NCBI GenBank assembly: GCA_004321715.1
Contig: SGYN01000009.1
Span: forward strand, 1 to 63,430
DNA: 63,430 nt
Direction of reading: 5' to 3'
Source of the DNA: a bacterium
GTDB lineage: Bacteria; Fidelibacterota; Marinisomatia; Marinisomatales; TCS55
In this document: in pieces, positions 26,069 to 34,648 of the stretch
How positions within the stretch are numbered: position 1 is the stretch's first letter
How the letters are laid out: each line of letters opens with the position of its first letter
Program-made: the position numbers and the translations under genes
Notes under the pieces: generated by a model
Told to the model about the DNA's origin: nothing
The model's database searches: none
What the model saw: only the letters and a program-made list of their open reading frames with translations

Positions 26069-27520
26069 TTATTCATACAGTTTTTCCCCTTTATAATTAG
26101 TGACATGCCAAAGAGTGTAGGTTGCAATATTAACTCCATAACGTTTGGAATATAAAGTATCTAATAAATTAATATTTTCAAAATATAGTTTGTAATTATC
26201 TGGAAACTCCCTTCCCCTTTTCAGAAACAAAAAATCTTTTCCTATAAAATTAATATCATTGTAGAGAAATGAATATAGTGTGGAATGATAATCAATAGAT
26301 AAGGTTATTGCTTCAAGATCTGGATTAAGGTAGAAATTGATCATAGATGGGATTTGATAATTTTCAGCAAGAAATCGTTTATTCTTTAATTCAGGGTACT
26401 TATTCAAATAGTCTTTTAGTTCATTATCAATAACGTTATAAATATGGTATCGATTTGTTACATCAGCTTTCCCTTTTAAAGGTAAAAATGGAAAAAAAGT
26501 TTGTATTGTGACTAATAAAATAAGAAACAGTGAAAAAGCTATTTGAATAACAAACCGCATACGAAATATAGGCCAGTCTTTTCCCAGAAAAATACCAAAC
26601 AGAAATAAACCCCCAGAAAAAATGGGCGCAGGCCAATTGACTTCCATCCGGGAAAACATAGAGTGAAAAAGGAAGTAACATAATGGGACAATAGTGACAA
26701 TAATAAAATATTGAATTTCTATTTTAATAGATTGCATTTTGTTTATTAATAAAATTGGCTTAATTGCGCTATAATAGAATAATATGGGCCCGGAAGTAAT
26801 AAATAACCCTGCCCATAAAGCCGCGAAGTCTGATAAGCTACCACCCTCTGTTATATGAGATCCTTGATATCGAACAAAAGCCAGATCATTTTGAAGATTC
26901 CAGATTATAAATGGCATAAATAAAATCAATACAATTAGTAACGACCCATAGAAACGCAGATCATATAATATGTATCGTTTGCTAGAGTTGATAAATGGAA
27001 ATAGTATAATACCAATGGCAGGAAATAATGCAGATACCTTTGATAAGATTGCAAGTCCTAGAAATATTCCTCCAATATAAAAATAACTTCCATCAATAAA
27101 GTAAGCCTTATAGTAATATATAATTGCTATAATTGAAAAAAAGGCCAATGGAACATCTGGAGTTACCACAACTGCATTTGTATGAAATAACATATTAGCT
27201 GAAATCCCCAGAGACATGATTATTCCGGTATTCTGATTAAAATATTCTTTCCCAAAGTTATAAAGCACTACAGTTAGAATTATTAATAACACGATTGAGC
27301 CTAGGCGAACAGTAAAGCTATTTTCCCCAATAATTGTAAAAAGATAGATTAAATATCCTATCACTGGTCCATGATCAATATAACCCCAGCTAAGATGACG
27401 GGCATACATTGCATAATATGCTTCATCATCAATAAGAAAAGTATTACCGATAAATAATAACCGCAGAATAATTAGGGCTACACTAATGGTAAAGAATAAT
27501 CTATTAAAACTTTTATTCAT
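26069..27520 (-). CDS. GT39-type membrane glycosyltransferase
   Basis: A 483-residue polytopic protein (about 10-12 hydrophobic segments) of the ArnT / protein-mannosyltransferase superfamily. The first periplasmic loop has the hallmark acidic pair in DDEAYYAMYARHLSWGYIDHGP, which places D/E near residues 32-33, followed by GPVIGYLI. These enzymes transfer a sugar from a polyprenyl-phosphate donor to lipid A or protein in the periplasm. The acceptor is unknown. It is divergent from the TonB receptor at 27594 across a 73-base gap. Confidence 0.85.
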   Translation of the reverse strand: MNKSFNRLFFTISVALIILRLLFIGNTFLIDDEAYYAMYARHLSWGYIDHGPVIGYLIYLFTIIGENSFTVRLGSIVLLIILTVVLYNFGKEYFNQNTGIIMSLGISANMLFHTNAVVVTPDVPLAFFSIIAIIYYYKAYFIDGSYFYIGGIFLGLAILSKVSALFPAIGIILFPFINSSKRYILYDLRFYGSLLIVLILFMPFIIWNLQNDLAFVRYQGSHITEGGSLSDFAALWAGLFITSGPILFYYSAIKPILLINKMQSIKIEIQYFIIVTIVPLCYFLFHSMFSRMEVNWPAPIFSGGLFLFGIFLGKDWPIFRMRFVIQIAFSLFLILLVTIQTFFPFLPLKGKADVTNRYHIYNVIDNELKDYLNKYPELKNKRFLAENYQIPSMINFYLNPDLEAITLSIDYHSTLYSFLYNDINFIGKDFLFLKRGREFPDNYKLYFENINLLDTLYSKRYGVNIATYTLWHVTNYKGEKLYE

Positions 27521-27593
27521 TAATAATTAGCGCAAATTAATTATCTACAATACTATTATCTAATTAAATTGCTCGCTATTATTTCTAAATCGA

Positions 27594-30029
27594 ATGAAGA
27601 TATTCAATTATATAACTATAACTTTTGTTTTTGCAATTCAAGCGCAGGATTATGGAACAATTAGTGGTTTTGTTCGCGACCAAGCGACAGGGGAGCCACT
27701 GTCCTATGCCAATGTTTTTATTAAAGATTCAAATAAAGGTGGAATAACAAACCTTGATGGGTATTATGTATTAACCAAAGTACCAGCTGACTCGGGTGAG
27801 ATTATTGTATCAATTATTGGTTTTGCAATGGCTACTCAGAAATTCGATTTAGATAAAATGCAAAACCTTCGGTTGGATTTTCGATTACAACAAACAGTTT
27901 TAGAGGGTGAAGCGATAGATGTTTTTGGTGAAGCACAAAAGATGCGGGATCTAGTAGAACCAAGTAGAGTAAGTCTCGATTTACGTACTTTAGAATCAGT
28001 ACCCGCATTTATTGAGCCCGATTTATTTCGTACGGTACAACTATTACCAGGAGTTCAAACATTAAATGATTTTTCAAGTGCACTGTATGTTCGAGGTAGT
28101 ACACCAGATCAAAATTTAATTATGTTGGATGGTATCACCGTATATAATCCGTATCATTTGGGGGGAATATTTTCTACGTTTAACACGGATGCAATCAAGG
28201 AAGCAGATTTCTATGCGGGTGGATTTCCTGCCCGCTATGGTGGTCGTATGGGTGCCATACTAAACGTAATTAATCGGGAAGGAAATACAGAGCAATTTGA
28301 AGGTCATGCAAATATTTCTCTTATTTCTAGTAAGATTTTAATGGAAGGGCCACTTCCAAAATTTAAAGGGCTGAAAGGCTCTTGGATGATTGCTGGACGT
28401 CGTACTTATTTCGATACATTTTTCAATGCGATGTGTGGAAAAGAATGCAAGGAGATTGGTTTCAAATTCCCGTATTTCTTTTATGATTATCAATTAAAAG
28501 TAAATATAGATATGAATCAGGATCATCGCCTGACCTATAGTCGTTTTTATGGAGATGATGTTCTAGACTTTAGTTTTAAACCTACCGTTGATGAATATTA
28601 TGATATTAATTCGGATTACTATGAAAAATCAACGAACACATTTGGTATTGATTGGCCATGGGGAAATCATACAAACAGTTTAACATGGCGTTGGCTTATC
28701 AGTCCTCAATTAGTAGCACGAACATTTTTTGCTACAAGTAGATATCGTTTTCATTTTGATATGAACTCTAAATATGAAGGAACATGGTCTGTAGGAAATG
28801 AATCGGGGAACTATCTAGATCAATGGAGTTTTGATTTTTATGATTATGTTGATGATCAAACCTTGGAAACTGAAATTTCCTGGCACGGGATTGAAAATCA
28901 TCAAATTATGGGAGGGCTTCAATTAAAACAGGTGGATTATGATTTAGGGATGGAGTTTGAATATAAGAATCTTGATACAACATTTTACGCAAAACCATTA
29001 GAAATGAAGCAGCAAACCATTGAAACTTCATTGTTTATTCAGGATAAATGGGATTTAGCAAGTAATATTACCTTACAGGTTGGTGGGAGAATAATGAAAT
29101 ATTCTCTGCATGATAAAATCTACTTTGACCCTAGGTTTGGACTTAAATATTTATTACAACAGGATTTATCATTGAAATTTTCTGTAGGAAGATTTCATCA
29201 ATTTCTTACAATTGCAAACCCTGAAGATGAGACGCTGCGTCTCATTGACTATTGGTTAGGAATCCCTGCTGATCGAGCTGCACCGTGGGCGGATCATACT
29301 ATTGTAGGACTAGAGTACTTATCTGGGAACAACTGGCTTTTTCGTGCTGAAACATATTATAAACACTTTGAGAATCTGATTACCTTGAATCAGGGAGAAC
29401 AAGTTACAGAAGGTAATGACCAAGTTAGTACAACCCCTTTCAATGAATTCTTTGATACCAGAGCTTTTGCTTATGGTTTAGAACTATTATTTAAGAAGAC
29501 TGCAGGTAAATCACGCGGTTGGATTGGGTATACTTATGCAAAGACGATGAAGCATATTCAAAAACATGGATGGTATTATCCTAAATATGATCGAACGCAT
29601 ACTGTGAATATGGTTGGTGATATTACCATGCCTTTTTTTAAAAATTTACATTTCAATTATGCCGTACAAGCATCAAGTGGACAACCATTTACCCCACCCA
29701 TTGGACGATATAATCATTTTGAGGTATATCATGATCCTTTAGAATCAGATTTGTACCAGAATGAACAATTTTTAGTAGGAGAAAAAAATGCTGATCGCCT
29801 TCCGATTTATTTTCGTTTAGATTTAGGCCTTAAACAGAAAAAATCACTTTTTGGAGTTCCTTATGAACGATATCTTCAATTAATTAATGTGACAAATCAC
29901 GTAAACCCACTTTCATATCAATACAGGGCGAAAGAAAATCGATTAACAGGTGAAACGTTGGGATTAGAACGAGCTGCAGTACCAATGTTTCCATTCTTTT
30001 TTACTGTAGGTTATAGGATAGAACTCTAA
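27594..30029 (+). CDS. TonB-dependent receptor
   Basis: An 811-residue outer-membrane receptor without STN domain. Signal peptide (cleavage after about residue 16), a carboxypeptidase-regulatory-like domain (about 20-95, GFVRDQATGEPLSYANVFI), plug (about 120-215, ALYVRGSTPDQNLIMLDGITVYNP) and barrel to the C-terminal YRIEL. The plug motif GSTPDQN is nearly the same as in the receptor at 18697, so the two are paralogues. A DUF4249-like lipoprotein follows with a 1-base overlap, as in Bacteroidota uptake pairs. Confidence 0.92.
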   Translation: MKIFNYITITFVFAIQAQDYGTISGFVRDQATGEPLSYANVFIKDSNKGGITNLDGYYVLTKVPADSGEIIVSIIGFAMATQKFDLDKMQNLRLDFRLQQTVLEGEAIDVFGEAQKMRDLVEPSRVSLDLRTLESVPAFIEPDLFRTVQLLPGVQTLNDFSSALYVRGSTPDQNLIMLDGITVYNPYHLGGIFSTFNTDAIKEADFYAGGFPARYGGRMGAILNVINREGNTEQFEGHANISLISSKILMEGPLPKFKGLKGSWMIAGRRTYFDTFFNAMCGKECKEIGFKFPYFFYDYQLKVNIDMNQDHRLTYSRFYGDDVLDFSFKPTVDEYYDINSDYYEKSTNTFGIDWPWGNHTNSLTWRWLISPQLVARTFFATSRYRFHFDMNSKYEGTWSVGNESGNYLDQWSFDFYDYVDDQTLETEISWHGIENHQIMGGLQLKQVDYDLGMEFEYKNLDTTFYAKPLEMKQQTIETSLFIQDKWDLASNITLQVGGRIMKYSLHDKIYFDPRFGLKYLLQQDLSLKFSVGRFHQFLTIANPEDETLRLIDYWLGIPADRAAPWADHTIVGLEYLSGNNWLFRAETYYKHFENLITLNQGEQVTEGNDQVSTTPFNEFFDTRAFAYGLELLFKKTAGKSRGWIGYTYAKTMKHIQKHGWYYPKYDRTHTVNMVGDITMPFFKNLHFNYAVQASSGQPFTPPIGRYNHFEVYHDPLESDLYQNEQFLVGEKNADRLPIYFRLDLGLKQKKSLFGVPYERYLQLINVTNHVNPLSYQYRAKENRLTGETLGLERAAVPMFPFFFTVGYRIEL

Positions 30030-30940
30030 TGAGATATATATATATCATTTGCATATTGTTCTTTTCATGTTCTATTGTTCCACCTGATTTGGAATGGGAA
30101 GATGTTACTTCCAATCATGAATCAACATTGAATATCATTGGTCTTATATCAACGGATTCTCTTCGAACAAGTTTTGTGAAAGTGCAGCGCACATTAGATA
30201 TGAATGAAGCAAGTGACTCCTTAATTAGAGATACAATAGGTTCAAGTATTTATATTTTTTATACTTCTCGTTTTATTGTTCGAAATGCAGAAGTGGTAGT
30301 AAGCAATGGTGTTAACGATTATATTTTTGAATATACAGATTTTAGTTATGATGTTGATAAGGATAAAGTTTTTCAAGAGGTATATGTATATAATGGAGAT
30401 GACCTAAACCCTCAGCCAGGTGAAATATGGACTTTAAATGTTTTAGTGCCAGATGGGCTCGAAGCAACTGGGCAAACAACAATACCTCCGATTCCTAAAA
30501 TATTTACTGAAAATTTGCCTGACACCTTTCAAATTTTTCGTGAAATGGAAATGAGGTGGTTACCAATGAATGATAATCATCAATTAATAAATTCAGATTA
30601 TCTAGGTGAATATGGATATGATGACTATTTTGATGGGAGTAGTTATATATGTGGTATTAATCAAGAATATATTATCTCGCCAGAAGAAAGTTCAGCAACT
30701 TTTAGAAGAGAATGGTGCGACTCAGAGTTCAATGAACCATCATGGAATGAAGAAATATTATTATTTAGCTTAATGAGTATGGATAATAATTATTATGATT
30801 ACTTTATTCGATATCGTGATGCGGAATTTACAAGTTCCTTTGGGTCAGGTGGTTCTGGTCGAAATTTTGGTATTAATGGTGGAATTGGTGTATTTGGATC
30901 TATAGCAATTGATCGTCACTCCATGATTATGATCCCATAA
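30029..30940 (+). CDS. DUF4249-like lipoprotein partner of TonB receptor
   Basis: A 303-residue exported protein. The signal peptide ends in FFSC with the probable lipidated cysteine at about residue 14. The body is beta-rich and carries the family pattern of a short N-terminal LNIIGLIS-type strand, VRNAEVVVSNG and a PGEIWTLNV motif. DUF4249 proteins are encoded beside TonB receptors in Bacteroidota and are presumed to be surface substrate-binding or barrel-closing partners. The start overlaps the receptor stop (TAATG). Family assignment is moderately sure; role inferred from context. Confidence 0.7.
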   Translation: MRYIYIICILFFSCSIVPPDLEWEDVTSNHESTLNIIGLISTDSLRTSFVKVQRTLDMNEASDSLIRDTIGSSIYIFYTSRFIVRNAEVVVSNGVNDYIFEYTDFSYDVDKDKVFQEVYVYNGDDLNPQPGEIWTLNVLVPDGLEATGQTTIPPIPKIFTENLPDTFQIFREMEMRWLPMNDNHQLINSDYLGEYGYDDYFDGSSYICGINQEYIISPEESSATFRREWCDSEFNEPSWNEEILLFSLMSMDNNYYDYFIRYRDAEFTSSFGSGGSGRNFGINGGIGVFGSIAIDRHSMIMIP

Positions 30941-30998
30941 ATTTCTAAAATGAATAATAATGTAATTTTTTTAATACTAACCTAAACTCTACACCTAA

Positions 30999-31763
30999 AT
31001 GAAACTTATATCTTGGAATGTAAACGGCGTAAGAGCCGTAGTTAAAAAAGGGTTTTTGGATTGGCTTGAACAAGAAAAACCTGAAATCGTTTGTTTGCAA
31101 GAGACCAAGGCGCACGTCGAGCAATTGACTTCAGAAATTCTTACTGATCATGGGTATCATACATATTGGCATTCTGGAGTAAAAAGAGGGTATAGTGGGG
31201 TGGCTACTTTTTGTAAGGATGAACCATTATATGTGCAAGAAGGGCTGGGTATCGAACGTTATGACAACGAAGGACGAGTTCTTATAACAGAGCATGAAAA
31301 TTTTCTTTTATATAATATTTATTTTCCTAATGGTCAAAAAGACGAAACAAGATTAAAATATAAATTAGATTTTTATGATGACCTTTTACCTATTATTAAT
31401 GAACAGGTTGATTCAGGAAATAATGTTATTGTTACGGGGGATTGGAATACAGCACATCATCCTATTGATTTAGCACGGCCAAAAGATAATATTAAGACAT
31501 CTGGATTTATGCCTATTGAAAGAGAAAAACTAGATGTATATGTTGAAAATGGATGGGTAGATACATTTCGATTATTTCATAAAGAAGGAGATAGATATTC
31601 TTGGTGGACTTATCGATTCGGTGCTAGAAATCGTAATGTTGGTTGGCGTATAGATTATTTCTTTGTTAATGAACAGTTTGTTGAAAATGTAATAGATGCT
31701 GATATTTATCATAAAGTTATGGGTTCGGATCACTGTCCAGTATCAATTGAATTAGATATTTAA
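30999..31763 (+). CDS. xth: Exodeoxyribonuclease III
   Basis: A 254-residue AP endonuclease/3'-5' exonuclease of the EEP fold. Motifs present: ISWNVNGVRA (Asn), LQETKA (metal Glu), GDWNTAH (Asp-Trp-Asn), and GSDHCPV (catalytic Asp-His pair) at the C-terminus. It repairs abasic sites and oxidised 3' ends in DNA. A complete, single-standing gene. Confidence 0.95.
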   Translation: MKLISWNVNGVRAVVKKGFLDWLEQEKPEIVCLQETKAHVEQLTSEILTDHGYHTYWHSGVKRGYSGVATFCKDEPLYVQEGLGIERYDNEGRVLITEHENFLLYNIYFPNGQKDETRLKYKLDFYDDLLPIINEQVDSGNNVIVTGDWNTAHHPIDLARPKDNIKTSGFMPIEREKLDVYVENGWVDTFRLFHKEGDRYSWWTYRFGARNRNVGWRIDYFFVNEQFVENVIDADIYHKVMGSDHCPVSIELDI

Positions 31764-31820
31764 GTATTATTATATAATGATCTTATCCAAAATGCTGCAT
31801 TAAATTATATCGGATACCTT

Positions 31821-32501
31821 ATGAAAAAAAAATATCAGACAAGTATGATCAAATTATATATTTTTTCTCTATCAATAATCTTCGCACAAAATGGAATATT
31901 AAATGTGGGATTTGATATTGATGACACTGTTCTTTTTTCTAGAGATGTTTTTTTATCCTTACCAGATGATAAGCAAGACCCAATTGATTTTTCTTGGATA
32001 AATTCGCACGATAGTGATTATTCTATCTATATTGAACCAGTAGTTGAATTAATCGATTATTTTTTATCAAATGGGCATAATGTTTTTTTTATTACTGCAC
32101 GACCAGGGCCAAATGGAAGGATATTAGCTGAATTCTTAACTGCAGGACTTGGGTTTCCAGTAGTAGTAAATAAAAATTTATTCTTTTCACCAAAACAAAC
32201 GATTAATGGTAAGCGATTTACTACAAAACACAGATTAATGAAGCGGTTAAAGATTGATTTATTTTATGGTGATTCAGATACTGATATGATAGCAGCTCTT
32301 AAAGCAGGTGTCCATCCAGTAAGAGTTATTCGGAATGAAGCATCTATTATTGAATACGGGTCCAATTATTTTGGAAATACATTAAAAGGAGATAGCCCTG
32401 AAGCACCATTTTCAAATAATGAATTAAAAATATTTTATAAGAGTAAAATTGGTGTTTTTGGTGAATCTATTTATCCAATCATTTGGAAAGGGCCAAATTG
32501 A
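31821..32501 (+). CDS. Class B acid phosphatase (AphA-like, HAD fold)
   Basis: A 226-residue exported HAD-superfamily phosphatase. After a signal peptide (to about residue 24), motif I is FDIDDTVLFS, with the nucleophile and acid aspartates. Motif II is in FITARPG, motif III in the KHRLMKR segment, and motif IV is YGDSDTDM. This layout matches periplasmic AphA, which dephosphorylates nucleotides and organic phosphates and can transfer phosphate. The stop overlaps the next start at TTGA, so it is coupled to an outer-membrane barrel gene. Confidence 0.86.
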   Translation: MKKKYQTSMIKLYIFSLSIIFAQNGILNVGFDIDDTVLFSRDVFLSLPDDKQDPIDFSWINSHDSDYSIYIEPVVELIDYFLSNGHNVFFITARPGPNGRILAEFLTAGLGFPVVVNKNLFFSPKQTINGKRFTTKHRLMKRLKIDLFYGDSDTDMIAALKAGVHPVRVIRNEASIIEYGSNYFGNTLKGDSPEAPFSNNELKIFYKSKIGVFGESIYPIIWKGPN

Positions 32502-33706
32502 GAATCATTTATTTATTAATTATTTGTGTTTGCCCTTTTTTACTTTTTGCCTCTGAATTGGAATGGCAAGCAGAGTTTCGATACCGTTTAATGCAAGATC
32601 GAAGTACATCTAATTCTGAAAATACTATTAGCGAGTTTTCTACATACTCACAAATGAGAAGTAGAATATTTTTCAAATTAGTAAATGGTCCAGTATCTAT
32701 TAATATGCAATTACAAGATTCAAGGATCCTTGGCAATTCAATTAATAGCCCAGGTGTAACTAGTGAAGATCAAACAAAAGCTACGTTTCATCAAGTATAT
32801 TTGAATACTCACAACATCCTTAAGCGTAATTGGTCTATGCAAATAGGAAGATTTCAATTGCCGCTTGGTCAACAGAGGCTATTTTCAAAAAATAACTGGA
32901 ATAATATTGGTCGTAGTTTTGAAGGTTTTTTAACATATAGAAAATCGCAGAAAACAAATCTAAGACTCTTTTATTTAATTAATAATGAAAGTTACGATAG
33001 ACTTGATAATGATCTGTATGATCAAACTATTAATGGATTTTATTTTGATTTTAATTTACAACAGATACCGCCATTTATAGGTTCAAATATAGAGGTATAT
33101 GGTTTTCGAACAGGATTAGCAGAAGATCGAGATGGTTTGCTTGTACAAAATTATCATCGTACTACCTACGGCTCTAGAATATATACAACGTTTCTATTCT
33201 TCACATTTGAAGCTGAAGCAGCATTGCAGACTGGACGTATAACAGGTGGTCAGGTTGATGCATTCCTATCAGCAGTAAATTTTGGTGTTAAATTAGATTT
33301 TTTACCATTTATTAATTTCATATCTATTGGTAATGAATTCATATCAGGGGATGATGAATCCACTAGAAGTATTGAAGGTTTTGCGAAGCCGTTTGGAGCT
33401 AGACATAAATGGCATGGATACTATGATTATAGTGCACATAAAAGTTTTAAAGATAATTATCATGTTGGATTAAAGGAATGGAATGTGAAATCTAAATTAT
33501 CAGGTCTAATGGGCATGAATCTAAATGTGAATTATCATAATTTTTCTGATGCTGTAAACGGAAGTAAATTTGGAGATGAATTAAATTTTATCTTATCTAG
33601 AAAATTACTTTTTGGCGGCGAATGGTCACTTGGTTATGTTTTGTATTGGGATGGCAGTGATAACCCATTAGATTTTTCTTACTTGATGATTTCTTTTATT
33701 TTGTAA
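32498..33706 (+). CDS. Outer-membrane beta-barrel protein (alginate-export-like)
   Basis: About 402 residues, with a signal peptide and then continuous amphipathic beta strands to the C-terminal phenylalanine-rich end (SYLMISFIL). The region WSMQIGRFQLPLGQQRLF resembles the alginate-export/porin barrel family. The start is most likely TTG 32498, which overlaps the phosphatase stop and has AAAGG upstream; a TTG at 32483 adds five residues. Coupling to an acid phosphatase suggests uptake of an organic-phosphate-related or anionic substrate, which is inference. Confidence 0.75.
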   Translation: MRIIYLLIICVCPFLLFASELEWQAEFRYRLMQDRSTSNSENTISEFSTYSQMRSRIFFKLVNGPVSINMQLQDSRILGNSINSPGVTSEDQTKATFHQVYLNTHNILKRNWSMQIGRFQLPLGQQRLFSKNNWNNIGRSFEGFLTYRKSQKTNLRLFYLINNESYDRLDNDLYDQTINGFYFDFNLQQIPPFIGSNIEVYGFRTGLAEDRDGLLVQNYHRTTYGSRIYTTFLFFTFEAEAALQTGRITGGQVDAFLSAVNFGVKLDFLPFINFISIGNEFISGDDESTRSIEGFAKPFGARHKWHGYYDYSAHKSFKDNYHVGLKEWNVKSKLSGLMGMNLNVNYHNFSDAVNGSKFGDELNFILSRKLLFGGEWSLGYVLYWDGSDNPLDFSYLMISFIL

Positions 33707-34076
33707 GACTATTTAGATCATCTCTAATCAAAACTAATATGGCAGACTGATGAAGAATAAGATAATCTTGTTCCTCTACCTTTATTTCAATACTAGCCTT
33801 ACTTAGAAATAACGCATAATCACCAACTTCAGCTTGTGTAGGTATATACTTCACTTCACCATTATTATTTGTTTTCCAGGGTTCTTCTGAAATTTCGTCT
33901 GGATTGCCAACAGGTATCCCTGGGCCAACTTCTACTATAATTCCACCACGCACATCTTGTTTTTCAACAACATTTGGAGGTAAGTATAGGCCAGCAGCAG
34001 ATTTTTTTTCTCCAGTGTCGGGTTGGATTAATACCCTATCACCTACAATGATGATCTGTTTTTGCTTATGTCTCAT
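33696..34076 (-). CDS. GroES-like co-chaperonin with extended loop
   Basis: A 126-residue Cpn10-fold protein. The start VGDRVLIQPDTGEKKSAAGLYLP and the end VGDYALFLSKASIEI...YLILHQSAILVLI follow the GroES framework. About 20 extra residues (GIPVGNPDEISEEPWKTNNN and following) stand where GroES has the short roof loop. The mobile-loop position reads PPNVVEKQ. No groEL is adjacent. It is a divergent paralogue; whether it works with GroEL is not shown. It overlaps the convergent barrel gene by 11 bases. Confidence 0.8.
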   Translation of the reverse strand: MRHKQKQIIIVGDRVLIQPDTGEKKSAAGLYLPPNVVEKQDVRGGIIVEVGPGIPVGNPDEISEEPWKTNNNGEVKYIPTQAEVGDYALFLSKASIEIKVEEQDYLILHQSAILVLIRDDLNSLTK

Positions 34077-34154
34077 GTGTTCAATTTTAAAAAACTAATT
34101 ATCAATATTCAAACCCTCTTTGTTTTTCAATCTAGTATACATTAAAATTGTATT

Positions 34155-34580
34155 ATGAAAATAAAAGTTCATTTAGCTACTACACAACTTGAATTAAAGC
34201 ATGTAAGGGCAATACGTGAAAAAGTTTTTATTGTGGAGCAAAATGTACCTGAAGATGTGGAAATAGATGAGTATGAAGATAGTTCAAATCATATAATTGC
34301 ATTATTAGATGAAAAGTATTTAGGTACGGCAAGGTGGCGTACAACTGAAAATGGAGTAAAACTGGAACGTTTTGCAGTATTAAAAGAAAAACGAGGCTTA
34401 GGAATAGGAAAAAAACTAGTTGAATTCATTTTAGAGAAAATTAAAAGTGAACCATTTGTATATTTGCATGCTCAAGATCATGTTATATCATTTTATAAGC
34501 AATTTGGTTTTACCCCTATAGGCGATCATTTTTATGAGGGTGGAATAAGCCATCAAAAAATGATTTGGAAACAAGAATAG
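34155..34580 (+). CDS. GNAT family N-acetyltransferase
   Basis: A 141-residue acetyltransferase. The acetyl-CoA-binding loop is visible in EKRGLGIGKKLVEFI (R/Q-x-x-G-x-G/A type), preceded by the beta4 strand ERFAVL. The N-terminal REKVFIVEQNVPEDVEIDEYE segment is typical of the YjcF/ElaA-like subgroup. The substrate is unknown. The gene is divergent from the GroES-like gene and stands alone. Confidence 0.87.
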   Translation: MKIKVHLATTQLELKHVRAIREKVFIVEQNVPEDVEIDEYEDSSNHIIALLDEKYLGTARWRTTENGVKLERFAVLKEKRGLGIGKKLVEFILEKIKSEPFVYLHAQDHVISFYKQFGFTPIGDHFYEGGISHQKMIWKQE

Positions 34581-34648
34581 CGGTATAATAATAATTCACT
34601 TATATTTACTTTACTTAAAAATATATTATAAATAATCAATTATAAATC

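Noticed and set aside
34077-34154. CIRCE or other heat-shock operator before the GroES-like gene
   Set aside because: No TTAGCACTC-N9-GAGTGCTAA-like inverted repeat is present.
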